From assembly GCF_007990505.1 (NCBI RefSeq), contig NZ_AP019822.1:372001-436000 (forward strand): 64,000 nucleotides of DNA. The letters run 5' to 3'. The DNA is from Pseudoleptotrichia goodfellowii. Lineage in GTDB: Bacteria; Fusobacteriota; Fusobacteriia; Fusobacteriales; Leptotrichiaceae. A program made the translations under genes and the position numbers. The notes under the pieces were generated by a model. It worked only from the letters and a program-made list of their open reading frames with translations. It had not been told where the DNA came from and did no database searches. Positions 55,371 to 64,000 of the stretch are shown piece by piece (within the stretch, counting starts at the first letter, position 1; the number at the start of each line of letters is the position of its first letter).

Positions 55371-56258
55371 ATGAAAAAGAAAAAATTCGGGAATTTGTTG
55401 ACAGTAGTATTTTTGATATTCGGGATTCAAATATTGTCCCAAGCACGGACTGCTACAATCGGACAAATCGAGCAGTATAAACTGAAATTGAAAAAATATA
55501 ATATAAAGAAAGAATCTTCAGATATATTGGTAAAAGCATTGCAAACGGAAAATCCGTCTGAAGTGGAAAAACTTCTTTTAAAAGCTGTAGAAGCTGATAA
55601 AAGAAATTATATCGCTTATGAGCTGCTTGGTGCTTATTATCAAAATGAAAAATACGGAAATGATATAAAAAAGGCTCTGGAATATTATGAAAAGGCATTG
55701 GAAGTAAATCCTGACGAAGAAAAAATATATTTGCAGTTAGGAGAGAATTATATAAGAGCGAATGATTACGATAAAGCTGCAAATATTTATGGTCAGATGA
55801 AAAGCAGATTTTCTGAAAATTCTGTGAAAGCCGAAGAAATGGCAGTTGCGTCTGCAGAGTATGCAAGAAGCAGTAAAATGGCCGAAAAAACTCGTGAAGA
55901 ACAGGCACTTTATTCAAAAAAAAGTGACAGTTTTGCCGGGTTTGTTGCACCGTCCGCAGCTTTTGAATCGGGAGCAAACAGTTATACTAAAGAAAGTAAA
56001 AAAAGATATGATTTTGAAGAAGACAAGAAAAAAGCAAAAGAAGAAATACTGGCTTCATTGTCATACTTTGAAAATAAACAGTATGAAAAGGGCTTTCAGT
56101 CTTTTTATGAAAATTATTCCCGATACGCAGATGTTCTCGATGACGGACTTATTGAAGAAACTATTAAAATTATAAAAAAATATAACGAAGAAATAAAAAA
56201 TACAAATAAAAAACTTTACAGAAAAAATTTGAAGAAATTTAAGGAACTGGAAATATAA
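55371..56258 (+). CDS. TPR-repeat exported protein
   Basis: A 295-residue protein. Signal peptide KKKKFGNLLTVVFLIFGIQILSQA. TPR motifs: IAYELLGAYYQNEKYGNDIKKALEYYEKALEVNPDEEKIYLQLGENYIRANDYDKAANIY, in two to three repeats (residues about 75-145). The rest is helical and charged. It may be a scaffold for envelope complexes. Start ATG follows GGGAGG, 21 nt after the PepSY gene; it probably closes the two-component operon. Confidence 0.8.
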   Translation: MKKKKFGNLLTVVFLIFGIQILSQARTATIGQIEQYKLKLKKYNIKKESSDILVKALQTENPSEVEKLLLKAVEADKRNYIAYELLGAYYQNEKYGNDIKKALEYYEKALEVNPDEEKIYLQLGENYIRANDYDKAANIYGQMKSRFSENSVKAEEMAVASAEYARSSKMAEKTREEQALYSKKSDSFAGFVAPSAAFESGANSYTKESKKRYDFEEDKKKAKEEILASLSYFENKQYEKGFQSFYENYSRYADVLDDGLIEETIKIIKKYNEEIKNTNKKLYRKNLKKFKELEI

Positions 56259-56296
56259 AAAAGTAAAGAGATGTTTTGAATCTTAAAAATATATAA

Positions 56297-56324
56297 TTGA
56301 CATATAAGAATAATGTGATATAAC
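56297..56324 (+). promoter_or_regulatory. Promoter of the beta-glucoside operon
   Basis: TTGACA and TATAAC with 16-nt spacing, about 39 nt before the IIA gene. Confidence 0.65.
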
Positions 56325-56362
56325 TAATATATGAAGAAAATAAAAACTCAGGAGGAAATAAA

Positions 56363-56689
56363 ATGGCTGAAAATTTTGATGTTGAAACAGTTGCGATGAC
56401 TTTAATAGGACACGCAGGAGAAAGTAAAAGTTTAGCTTATCAGGCATTAAACGAAGCTAAAAAAGGAAATTTTGAAGAGGCACAAAAGTTTATGGATCAG
56501 GCAGGAGAAGAAATGCTGAAAGCTCACAGCATGCAGACTGATTTGATTATGAAAGAAGCAAACGGGGAAAAAATAGATATAGGATTGATAATGGTACATT
56601 CTCAGGATCATTTAATGGGAGCGATATTGTTCAAAGATTTGGCGAAAGAGTTTATTGATTTGTATAAAACGATATATAATAAAAAATAG
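56363..56689 (+). CDS. PTS lactose/cellobiose-type IIA component
   Basis: A 108-residue protein of IIA(Lac/Cel) length, with helical core (TLIGHAGESKSLAYQALNEAKKGNFEEAQKFM) and the phospho-acceptor His79 in MVHSQDHLM, plus the trimer-interface Asp82. It carries phosphate from HPr to a cellobiose- or lactose-specific IIB. No IIB or IIC gene lies in this window. The GH4 and GH1 genes downstream suggest phospho-beta-glucosides are the cargo. Start ATG follows CAGGAGG. Confidence 0.9.
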   Translation: MAENFDVETVAMTLIGHAGESKSLAYQALNEAKKGNFEEAQKFMDQAGEEMLKAHSMQTDLIMKEANGEKIDIGLIMVHSQDHLMGAILFKDLAKEFIDLYKTIYNKK

Positions 56690-57012
56690 TAAATTCAATA
56701 GAAAATTAGAGCTTGTAGAATTTTATATGTCAGAAAGAATGGCAATATATAATTTAGAATACTTAAAAAGACGGGGTTGTTTCATAGTAAAATTGAGACA
56801 GCCCTGTAATGATAATTTGACGGGGTATTAAAAATTATTTTTACATCAATACGGGCTACAAAGAGTTGGAATGTTTCTTTAATCTACGGAATGAACGGAA
56901 TCCCTGTCAAATTTATATAAAATAGATTGGAGATTAAGTTGGAAAATTTATTGAATAAAATTTAATTCTATAATAAAATAATATATAGACTATGAAAAAC
57001 AGGAGGATAAAT
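56690..57012 (+). other. Spacer with an IS-end-like inverted repeat
   Basis: No gene seen on either strand. At about 56774-56812 GGGTTGTTTC pairs with GAGACAGCCC (two G-U) around TAGTAAAAT, a pattern like the ends of some insertion sequences; no transposase remains. The rest is AT-rich, with the AGGAGG of the GH4 gene near the end. Confidence 0.5.
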
Positions 57013-58416
57013 ATGGCTAAAAAAGGTGTGAAAATAGTTACAATAGGGGGAGGATCAAGCTATACTCCCGAACTTATAGAAGGTTTTATTAAAAGAATAA
57101 AAGAACTTCCTGTAAAGGAAATATGGCTTGTAGATATTGAAGAAGGAAAAGAAAAACTGGAAATAGTGGGAAAACTGGCTCAAAGGATGGTAAAAGCGGC
57201 AGGAATAGACTGTAAAGTGCATTTGACACTGGATAGAAGAAAAGCATTGAAAAATGCCGATTTTGTAACTACGCAGTTTCGTGTGGGACTTCTCGACGCG
57301 AGAATAAAAGATGAAAGAATTCCTTTTGAAAACGGACTGCTCGGACAGGAGACAAACGGAGCGGGAGGAATATTTAAAGCATTCAGAACAATACCGGTAA
57401 TACTTGATATCGTAAAAGATATGAAAGAACTTGCTCCCGATGCATGGCTTATAAACTTTACAAATCCAGCCGGGATGGTAACCGAAGCAGTTTTAAAATA
57501 CGGTAATTTCGATAAAGTTGTAGGTCTTTGTAACGTTCCGGTAAATCTTATGATGGACTGTGCGAAAATATATGAAAAAAGTAAAGACGATTTTATTTTT
57601 CAGTTCGCGGGATTGAATCATTTTGTCTGGTATAATGTTTACGATAAAAAAGGAAATGATTTGACGTACGATTTATGGGAAAGATTACAGGATAAAGAAG
57701 ATATTGGTGTAAAAAATATAGTAAACTTCAATTTTGATTACGATCAGATAAAAAATCTGGGCATGTTGCCTTGTCCTTATCACAGATACTATTATTTACA
57801 AGATACAATGTTGCAGCAGTCTTTGAAAGACTATAAAGAAAAAGGAACAAGAGGACAAATCGTAAAAAAAGTAGAAGAAGAACTGTTTGAATTGTATAAA
57901 AATGCTGAATTACATGAAAAACCGAAACAGCTTGAACAAAGAGGAGGAGCATACTATTCCGATGCGGCGTGCGAGATTATAAACGGTATTTATAACAATA
58001 AAGGCACAATAATGGTCGTAAATACTAAAAATAAGGGAGCGATAGCCGATTTGCCTTATGATGCGGCAGTGGAAATATCTTCATATATAACAGGAGCAGG
58101 TCCTAAGCCTCTTGACTTCGGAAGATTTCCCAATGCAGGGCAGAGAGGCTGGATACAGGTTATGAAAGCTATGGAAGAACTTACTATAGAAGCTGCGGTT
58201 ACGGGAGATTATGCGACTGCATTACAGGCATTTACTACAAATCCTCTTATACCGGGAACGGAAATAGCGAGAAAAGTTTTAAATGAACTGCTTGACGCTC
58301 ATGAAAAATATTTGCCGCAATTTAGGGAGTATTATAAAAATCCTGAAAAATATAAAATAAAAGAATCAAAAGAAAAAGCAGTTAAAAAATCTACTAAAAA
58401 AACAGTAAAAAAGTAA
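57013..58416 (+). CDS. GH4 6-phospho-alpha/beta-glucosidase
   Basis: A 467-residue protein; ATG 57013 has AGGAGG before it. NAD-binding start KIVTIGGGSSYTPELIEGF; catalytic area GLLGQETNGAGGIFKAFRTIP; metal ligands in GLCNVPVN (Cys) and AGLNHFVWYN (His); a GH4-type ending. These enzymes use NAD and Mn2+ to cleave 6-phospho-disaccharides. The C-terminal Lys-rich tail (KAVKKSTKKTVKK) is unusual. Specific for beta-linked sugars by its operon; not proven. Confidence 0.9.
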   Translation: MAKKGVKIVTIGGGSSYTPELIEGFIKRIKELPVKEIWLVDIEEGKEKLEIVGKLAQRMVKAAGIDCKVHLTLDRRKALKNADFVTTQFRVGLLDARIKDERIPFENGLLGQETNGAGGIFKAFRTIPVILDIVKDMKELAPDAWLINFTNPAGMVTEAVLKYGNFDKVVGLCNVPVNLMMDCAKIYEKSKDDFIFQFAGLNHFVWYNVYDKKGNDLTYDLWERLQDKEDIGVKNIVNFNFDYDQIKNLGMLPCPYHRYYYLQDTMLQQSLKDYKEKGTRGQIVKKVEEELFELYKNAELHEKPKQLEQRGGAYYSDAACEIINGIYNNKGTIMVVNTKNKGAIADLPYDAAVEISSYITGAGPKPLDFGRFPNAGQRGWIQVMKAMEELTIEAAVTGDYATALQAFTTNPLIPGTEIARKVLNELLDAHEKYLPQFREYYKNPEKYKIKESKEKAVKKSTKKTVKK

Positions 58417-58446
58417 AATATATATTAAAATCCAGGAGAAATAAAT

Positions 58447-60338
<1,892 letters not shown>

Positions 60339-60364
60339 AAAATTATGTAAAAAAGGGGGGCAGT

Positions 60365-61102
60365 ATGGATAATATACTTAATGAAAATAACGGCATATTG
60401 GGGAAAATACGTGTGTTTTCAGGTGCACAGTTAAAATACACAGCTTTTTTATCTATGCTAGCAGACCATGTAAATAAGGCTTTAATATACCCGATTTTAA
60501 CAGGAGAAGGAGTGCTGCAGCAAATAAGTAATGTATTTGATGTTTTCGGAAGAGTGGCATTTCCGCTTTTTTCGTTCTTTTTGGTTGAAGGCTTTTTCAA
60601 GACAAAAAGTCGCAAAAAATATCTTTTGTATTTGCTGACTTTCGGTGTGCTTTCCGAAATTCCTTTTGATATGTTTCAATCGGGTGTTTTTTTCAATCCC
60701 GACTCGAACAATGTCCTTTTTTCGTTGGCATTATCTCTTGTAACAATTTGGATTATAGACATATTGAAAAGAAAAACCGGGAAAATATCCAAAATAATGT
60801 GGTATCCGGTTTCGTTCATAATCCTTATAATAATGTCCGTTATTGCTGTATTTTTATCGGTAGACTATGAATATCATGCTATTTTAATCGGATATTTTTT
60901 CTATATTTTTTATGAAAAGCCTTTATTATCGGCTGTATTCGGATATGTTTCGATTTTTAAAGAAGTGTGGTCGATACTCGGTTTCGGGCTTACTCTTACA
61001 TATAACGGAAAGCGTGGAAAACAGTACAAGATTTTAAATTACTGCTTTTATCCTGCACATCTTCTTGTATTGGGATTGCTGAGAATGTACTTTAATTTAT
61101 AA
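60365..61102 (+). CDS. TraX-family membrane protein
   Basis: A 245-residue membrane protein with about seven hydrophobic segments. Family marks: KYTAFLSMLADHVNKAL near the N-terminus, FGRVAFPLFSFFLVEGFFKTKSRKKYLLYLLTFGVLSEIPFD and the C-terminal YPAHLLVLGLLRMY. TraX of F plasmid acetylates pilin; chromosomal homologues are widespread and their substrate is unknown. Start ATG follows GGGGGG, 26 nt after the GH1 gene, so it may be co-transcribed. Confidence 0.88.
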   Translation: MDNILNENNGILGKIRVFSGAQLKYTAFLSMLADHVNKALIYPILTGEGVLQQISNVFDVFGRVAFPLFSFFLVEGFFKTKSRKKYLLYLLTFGVLSEIPFDMFQSGVFFNPDSNNVLFSLALSLVTIWIIDILKRKTGKISKIMWYPVSFIILIIMSVIAVFLSVDYEYHAILIGYFFYIFYEKPLLSAVFGYVSIFKEVWSILGFGLTLTYNGKRGKQYKILNYCFYPAHLLVLGLLRMYFNL

Positions 61103-61126
61103 AGGAAAAGAAAGGAGAAGATATAA

Positions 61127-61963
61127 ATGCTCGCAGATTATCATATACATTGCAGATACAGCGATGATTCCGAGGAAGAACTTCAAAAAATAATAGAAAG
61201 TGCTGTCAGTAAAAATTTTGACGAAATTTGTTTTACGGATCATGTAGATTACGGAATAAAAATCGACCATGATGTTTATAATAAAATGAATGACAGCGAA
61301 AAAGAAAAATATAAAAATCTGCTCAATGTAGATTATCCGAAATATTTTAGGGAGATAGGCGAACTTAGAGAAAAATATAAAGATAAAATTATAATAAGAC
61401 AGGGTTTGGAATTTGGAATGCAGACTCATACAATAGTTGATTTTCAAAAAATATTCGACAAATATGACCTTGATTTTGTAATTCTTTCGTGTCATCAGGT
61501 AAATGACGAAGAATTTTGGAATAAAGTTTTTCAGCAAGGGAAAACTCTTGATGAGTATAATTACAAATATTATGAGGAAATTTATAAAGTGATTCAGAAA
61601 TATAGTGATTACAGTATTTTAGGACATCTTGATCATATACAGAGGTATAATGAAACGATTTATCCTTTTGAAAAATCACGGGAAATTATTACCGAAATTT
61701 TGAAAAAAGTCATAGAAGACGGAAAAGGTATAGAAGTAAATACATCGAGTTTTAGATACGGTCTGAAAGATTTGACTCCCGAAAGAAATATTTTAAAGCT
61801 TTATTATGAACTGGGCGGGAAAATAATTACAATAGGTTCCGATGCCCATAAAGCTGAAAATGTGGGGGATCATATTCCTTATATTCAAAGTGAACTGAAA
61901 AAAATAGGATTTACTCATATTTGCACTTTTGACAAAATGAAACCGATATTTCATGAATTATAA
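61127..61963 (+). CDS. PHP-domain phosphatase, histidinol-phosphatase (HisJ) type
   Basis: A 278-residue protein of HisJ length. Metal ligands: DYHIHCRYSDD at the start, FTDHVDYG, RQGLEFGMQTHT, FVILSCHQVN, ILGHLDHIQRYN and TIGSDAHKAENVG. It hydrolyses a phosphate ester, in the family histidinol phosphate. No other his gene is here, so the substrate could differ. Start ATG follows AAAGGAGAAG. Confidence 0.88.
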   Translation: MLADYHIHCRYSDDSEEELQKIIESAVSKNFDEICFTDHVDYGIKIDHDVYNKMNDSEKEKYKNLLNVDYPKYFREIGELREKYKDKIIIRQGLEFGMQTHTIVDFQKIFDKYDLDFVILSCHQVNDEEFWNKVFQQGKTLDEYNYKYYEEIYKVIQKYSDYSILGHLDHIQRYNETIYPFEKSREIITEILKKVIEDGKGIEVNTSSFRYGLKDLTPERNILKLYYELGGKIITIGSDAHKAENVGDHIPYIQSELKKIGFTHICTFDKMKPIFHEL

Positions 61964-62046
61964 ATATATTTTGTTCAAAAAATATTGAACTAAATTTGGA
62001 AATATGATATAGTTAACTCATAAATATTATATAAGGAGCAGAAAAT

Positions 62047-62643
62047 ATGTTTAAAAAAATAGAAAAAAACGGATTTTATTACGGATTTCCTGTAATACTT
62101 ATGACAACAAAAGACAAACAGACAGGAAAGAATAATGTATCTCCGTTATCATCATCATGGGTATTGGGGAAAACAATGGTTATAGGAATAGGTCTTGGGA
62201 GCAAAGGGTTTCAGAACATAGAAGAAGGCTCGGACTTGACTTTCAATATTCCTGACGAAAAATTATTTGAAAATATAAAAAGAATTGAAAAGTTTACAGG
62301 TATGCCTGAAGTACCTGAAGCAAAACAGAAATTGGGATATTCTTATTGCGAGGATAAATTTGAAGTTGCCGAATTTACTGAAATAGAGGGGGAAACTGTA
62401 AAAGCCGTAAGAATAAAAGAGTGTCCCATTCATATAGAAGCCAAAGCTGCCGATATTGTGAAAAAAGACTGGTTTGCCATTGTAACGTGTGAAATACAGG
62501 CTATTTTTATGTCGGAAGAAATATTAAAAAATGATTCACAGATAGACACGGAAAAATGGAAACCTTTGATTTATAAATTTAGGGAATATGTAGGAACAGG
62601 AGAAAGACTGGGATTGAATTTCAATTTTCAGGAAGCTTTGTAA
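62047..62643 (+). CDS. Flavin reductase-like domain protein
   Basis: A 198-residue protein with FMN-binding fold: GFPVILMTTKDKQTGKNNVSPLSSSWVLGKTMVIGIG at the N-terminus, ECPIHIEAKAADI and TCEIQAIFMSEEIL. It probably reduces or carries flavin; partner unknown. Start ATG follows AAGGAGC, 84 nt after the PHP gene. Confidence 0.8.
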   Translation: MFKKIEKNGFYYGFPVILMTTKDKQTGKNNVSPLSSSWVLGKTMVIGIGLGSKGFQNIEEGSDLTFNIPDEKLFENIKRIEKFTGMPEVPEAKQKLGYSYCEDKFEVAEFTEIEGETVKAVRIKECPIHIEAKAADIVKKDWFAIVTCEIQAIFMSEEILKNDSQIDTEKWKPLIYKFREYVGTGERLGLNFNFQEAL

Positions 62644-62669
62644 AATATCGGATTGAAAGGGTGTTAATA

Positions 62670-63056
62670 ATGAAAATAAATCATATTGCATTGTATACAA
62701 ACGACTTGGAAAGAATAAGAGAATTTTACGAAAAATATTTCGGAGCAAAGGCTAATACAAAATATCATAATAAAAACACAGGATTACAGACGTATTTCTT
62801 AGGTTTTGAAGGAAGTGATACAAGGCTCGAAATAATGACAAGACCGGAAATCAGTCAAAGAGAAGAAAGAACAGTAAATGAGGGATTTATTCATCTGGCA
62901 TTCAGTACAGGCTCTGACAGTGAAGTTGACAGGCTTACAGAAATGCTGGTTAAAGACGGATATAAATGTCTGAGCGGACCGAGAACGACGGGAGACGGCT
63001 ATTATGAAAGTGTGATTGAAGATCCTGACGGAAATTTGATAGAAATAACAGTTTAA
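62670..63056 (+). CDS. VOC-family (glyoxalase-like) protein
   Basis: A 128-residue protein. ATG 62670 with GAAAGGG before it is preferred over GTG 62661. Two half-domains: INHIALYTNDLERIREFYEKYFGA and EGFIHLAFSTGSDSEVDRLTEMLVKDGYK, ending with YYESVIEDPDGNLIEITV, typical of VOC metalloenzymes. Substrate unknown. Confidence 0.85.
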   Translation: MKINHIALYTNDLERIREFYEKYFGAKANTKYHNKNTGLQTYFLGFEGSDTRLEIMTRPEISQREERTVNEGFIHLAFSTGSDSEVDRLTEMLVKDGYKCLSGPRTTGDGYYESVIEDPDGNLIEITV

Positions 63057-63146
63057 GAATAGAGTATATGATTTATTTCCGTTTTTGCAGATAATACAAA
63101 AATTAAAGATAAGAGCAGGAATAAACTGTCGTACGAAAGGAATTAT

Positions 63147-63701
63147 ATGACAGAAAAAGAAAAAATGTTGGCGGGAATGATTTACGATGCCAATTATAAT
63201 GAAGAACTTGCAGAAGAAAGAAGAAAAGCTAAAGATTTGTGCTATGAATACAATCAGATTTATCCTTCTCAGGAGGAAAAGCAAAGAGAGGTTATGAGAA
63301 AAATTTTAGGAAAAACAGAAAAAAATTTTATGATTGTCGCTCCTTTTTGGTGTGATTATGGATACAATATTGAGATAGGAGAAAATTTTTATGCCAATCA
63401 TAATATGATTATACTGGACGGAGGCAAAGTAACTTTCGGAGATAATGTATTTATTGCACCGAATTGCGGATTTTACACTGCAGGACATCCCCTTGATACA
63501 GAGAGCAGAAACGCAGGACTTGAATATGCCCATCCTATTAAAGTGGGAAATAATGTCTGGATAGGAGCGGGAGTGAGTGTGCTGCCGGGTGTTACAATCG
63601 GCAATAATACGGTAATAGGTGCAGGAAGTGTTGTAACAAAAGACATTCCTGATAATGTAGTTGCCGTAGGAAATCCCTGCAGAGTAATAAAAAAATTATA
63701 A
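63147..63701 (+). CDS. Maltose/galactoside O-acetyltransferase (LbH_MAT type)
   Basis: A 184-residue protein. N-terminal MTEKEKMLAGMIYDANYNEELAEERRKAKDL; left-handed beta-helix with hexapeptides (YNIEIGENFYANHNMIILDGGKVTFGDNVFIAPNC), catalytic His in FYTAGHPLDTESRNAG, and GNNVWIGAGVSVLPGVTIGNNTVIGAGSVVTKDIP. It transfers acetyl from acetyl-CoA to sugars. Start ATG follows CGAAAGGA. Confidence 0.93.
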   Translation: MTEKEKMLAGMIYDANYNEELAEERRKAKDLCYEYNQIYPSQEEKQREVMRKILGKTEKNFMIVAPFWCDYGYNIEIGENFYANHNMIILDGGKVTFGDNVFIAPNCGFYTAGHPLDTESRNAGLEYAHPIKVGNNVWIGAGVSVLPGVTIGNNTVIGAGSVVTKDIPDNVVAVGNPCRVIKKL

Positions 63702-63753
63702 ATAAAATGCAGTATTTGAAAATGATCGGTTTTTGTAAATACTTATTATAAAG

Positions 63754-63786
63754 AATGTGAGGACGGTAAAATTCTCACATTTTTAT
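63754..63786 (+). terminator. Terminator of the acetyltransferase gene
   Basis: Stem AATGTGAG / CTCACATT with a 12-nt loop, then TTTTAT. Confidence 0.85.
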
Positions 63787-63904
63787 ATTTTGATAAAAAA
63801 ATTTTTTCAATTCATTTTATATTCATAAAAGTAATTTATAATAAGCTCAAGTTAAGAGGGAAAACAAAAAAATATAAAAATAAAATTATAAGGAGAGATG
63901 TAAA

Positions 63905-64000
63905 ATGAAAAGCAAAACTTTAAAACTTGCAGTATTGGGAATAGGAATGTTAGGAATTTTGGGAATCGCATACGGTGTGAGCAGAAATAACGTTTCAAAT
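63905..64000 (+). CDS. Start of an exported or membrane-anchored protein, cut by the window end
   Basis: ATG 63905 follows AAGGAGAG. The 32 visible codons read MKSKTLKLAVLGIGMLGI..., a signal peptide or anchor with hydrophobic residues 8-23. The gene continues outside the window; no family can be given. Confidence 0.6.
   Translation, partial: MKSKTLKLAVLGIGMLGILGIAYGVSRNNVSN

Overview
The window is AT-rich chromosomal DNA from a diderm fermentative bacterium, most likely of the Leptotrichiaceae (Fusobacteriota; Leptotrichia or a close relative). The evidence is the 16S rRNA gene opening (AACGCTGACAGAATGCTTAA), the very low G+C, RBS-rich AT spacers, a Kdo 8-phosphate phosphatase (so LPS), TolC, lipoproteins, SepF and a fermentative sugar-phosphate outlook. 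This assignment is from memory of the family, not from a database search.

1-7140: the right-hand part of a prophage. It holds a late tail gene, a tail fibre, a fibre-associated protein, a reversed acyltransferase that looks like a lysogenic-conversion cargo gene, a permuted papain-like enzyme, a GH108 endolysin, holin-like membrane proteins and a strong terminator. Three unrecognised accessory genes follow. 7141-11325: a mobile, degraded border. It contains a gene-free segment that folds like a structured RNA, an IS1634-type insertion sequence whose transposase is broken twice at the same AAAAGAT motif, a lambda-type protein phosphatase, and a Doc/Fic toxin with a previously uncalled 42-residue partner. 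The toxin cassette is bracketed by a 41-bp perfect direct repeat.

11326-23076: housekeeping. truA, an acetyltransferase, a PerR-like regulator with ferritin, a SurA/PpiD-type chaperone, enolase, thiol peroxidase, an HtrA lipoprotein protease, KdsC, a FakA-FakB fusion and biotin ligase. 23160-28396: a complete rRNA operon (16S, tRNA-Ile, tRNA-Ala, 23S, 5S, tRNA-Asn, tRNA-Arg) with visible processing stems around 16S and 23S.

28453-44798: radC, two tandem RicT-like PSP1 genes of which the first has lost all cysteine ligands, a methyltransferase, a thioredoxin-like protein, a HAD phosphatase / CheY-like receiver / HAD phosphatase run, sppA, a five-tRNA cluster (Glu, Val, Asp, Thr, Tyr), ebfC, phosphoglucomutase, hemW, the yggS-sepF pair, a DMT permease, rseP and two tandem META-domain proteins.

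44976-56258: envelope and regulation. An autoregulated TetR gene; a second TetR gene heading a TolC / membrane-fusion / RND efflux operon, followed by a PII-like gene; and a two-component system with PepSY and TPR partners. 56297-64000: a beta-glucoside operon (lactose/cellobiose-type PTS IIA, GH4 and GH1 phospho-glucosidases), then a PHP phosphatase, small oxidoreductase/VOC proteins, a maltose-type acetyltransferase and the start of a cut-off gene.
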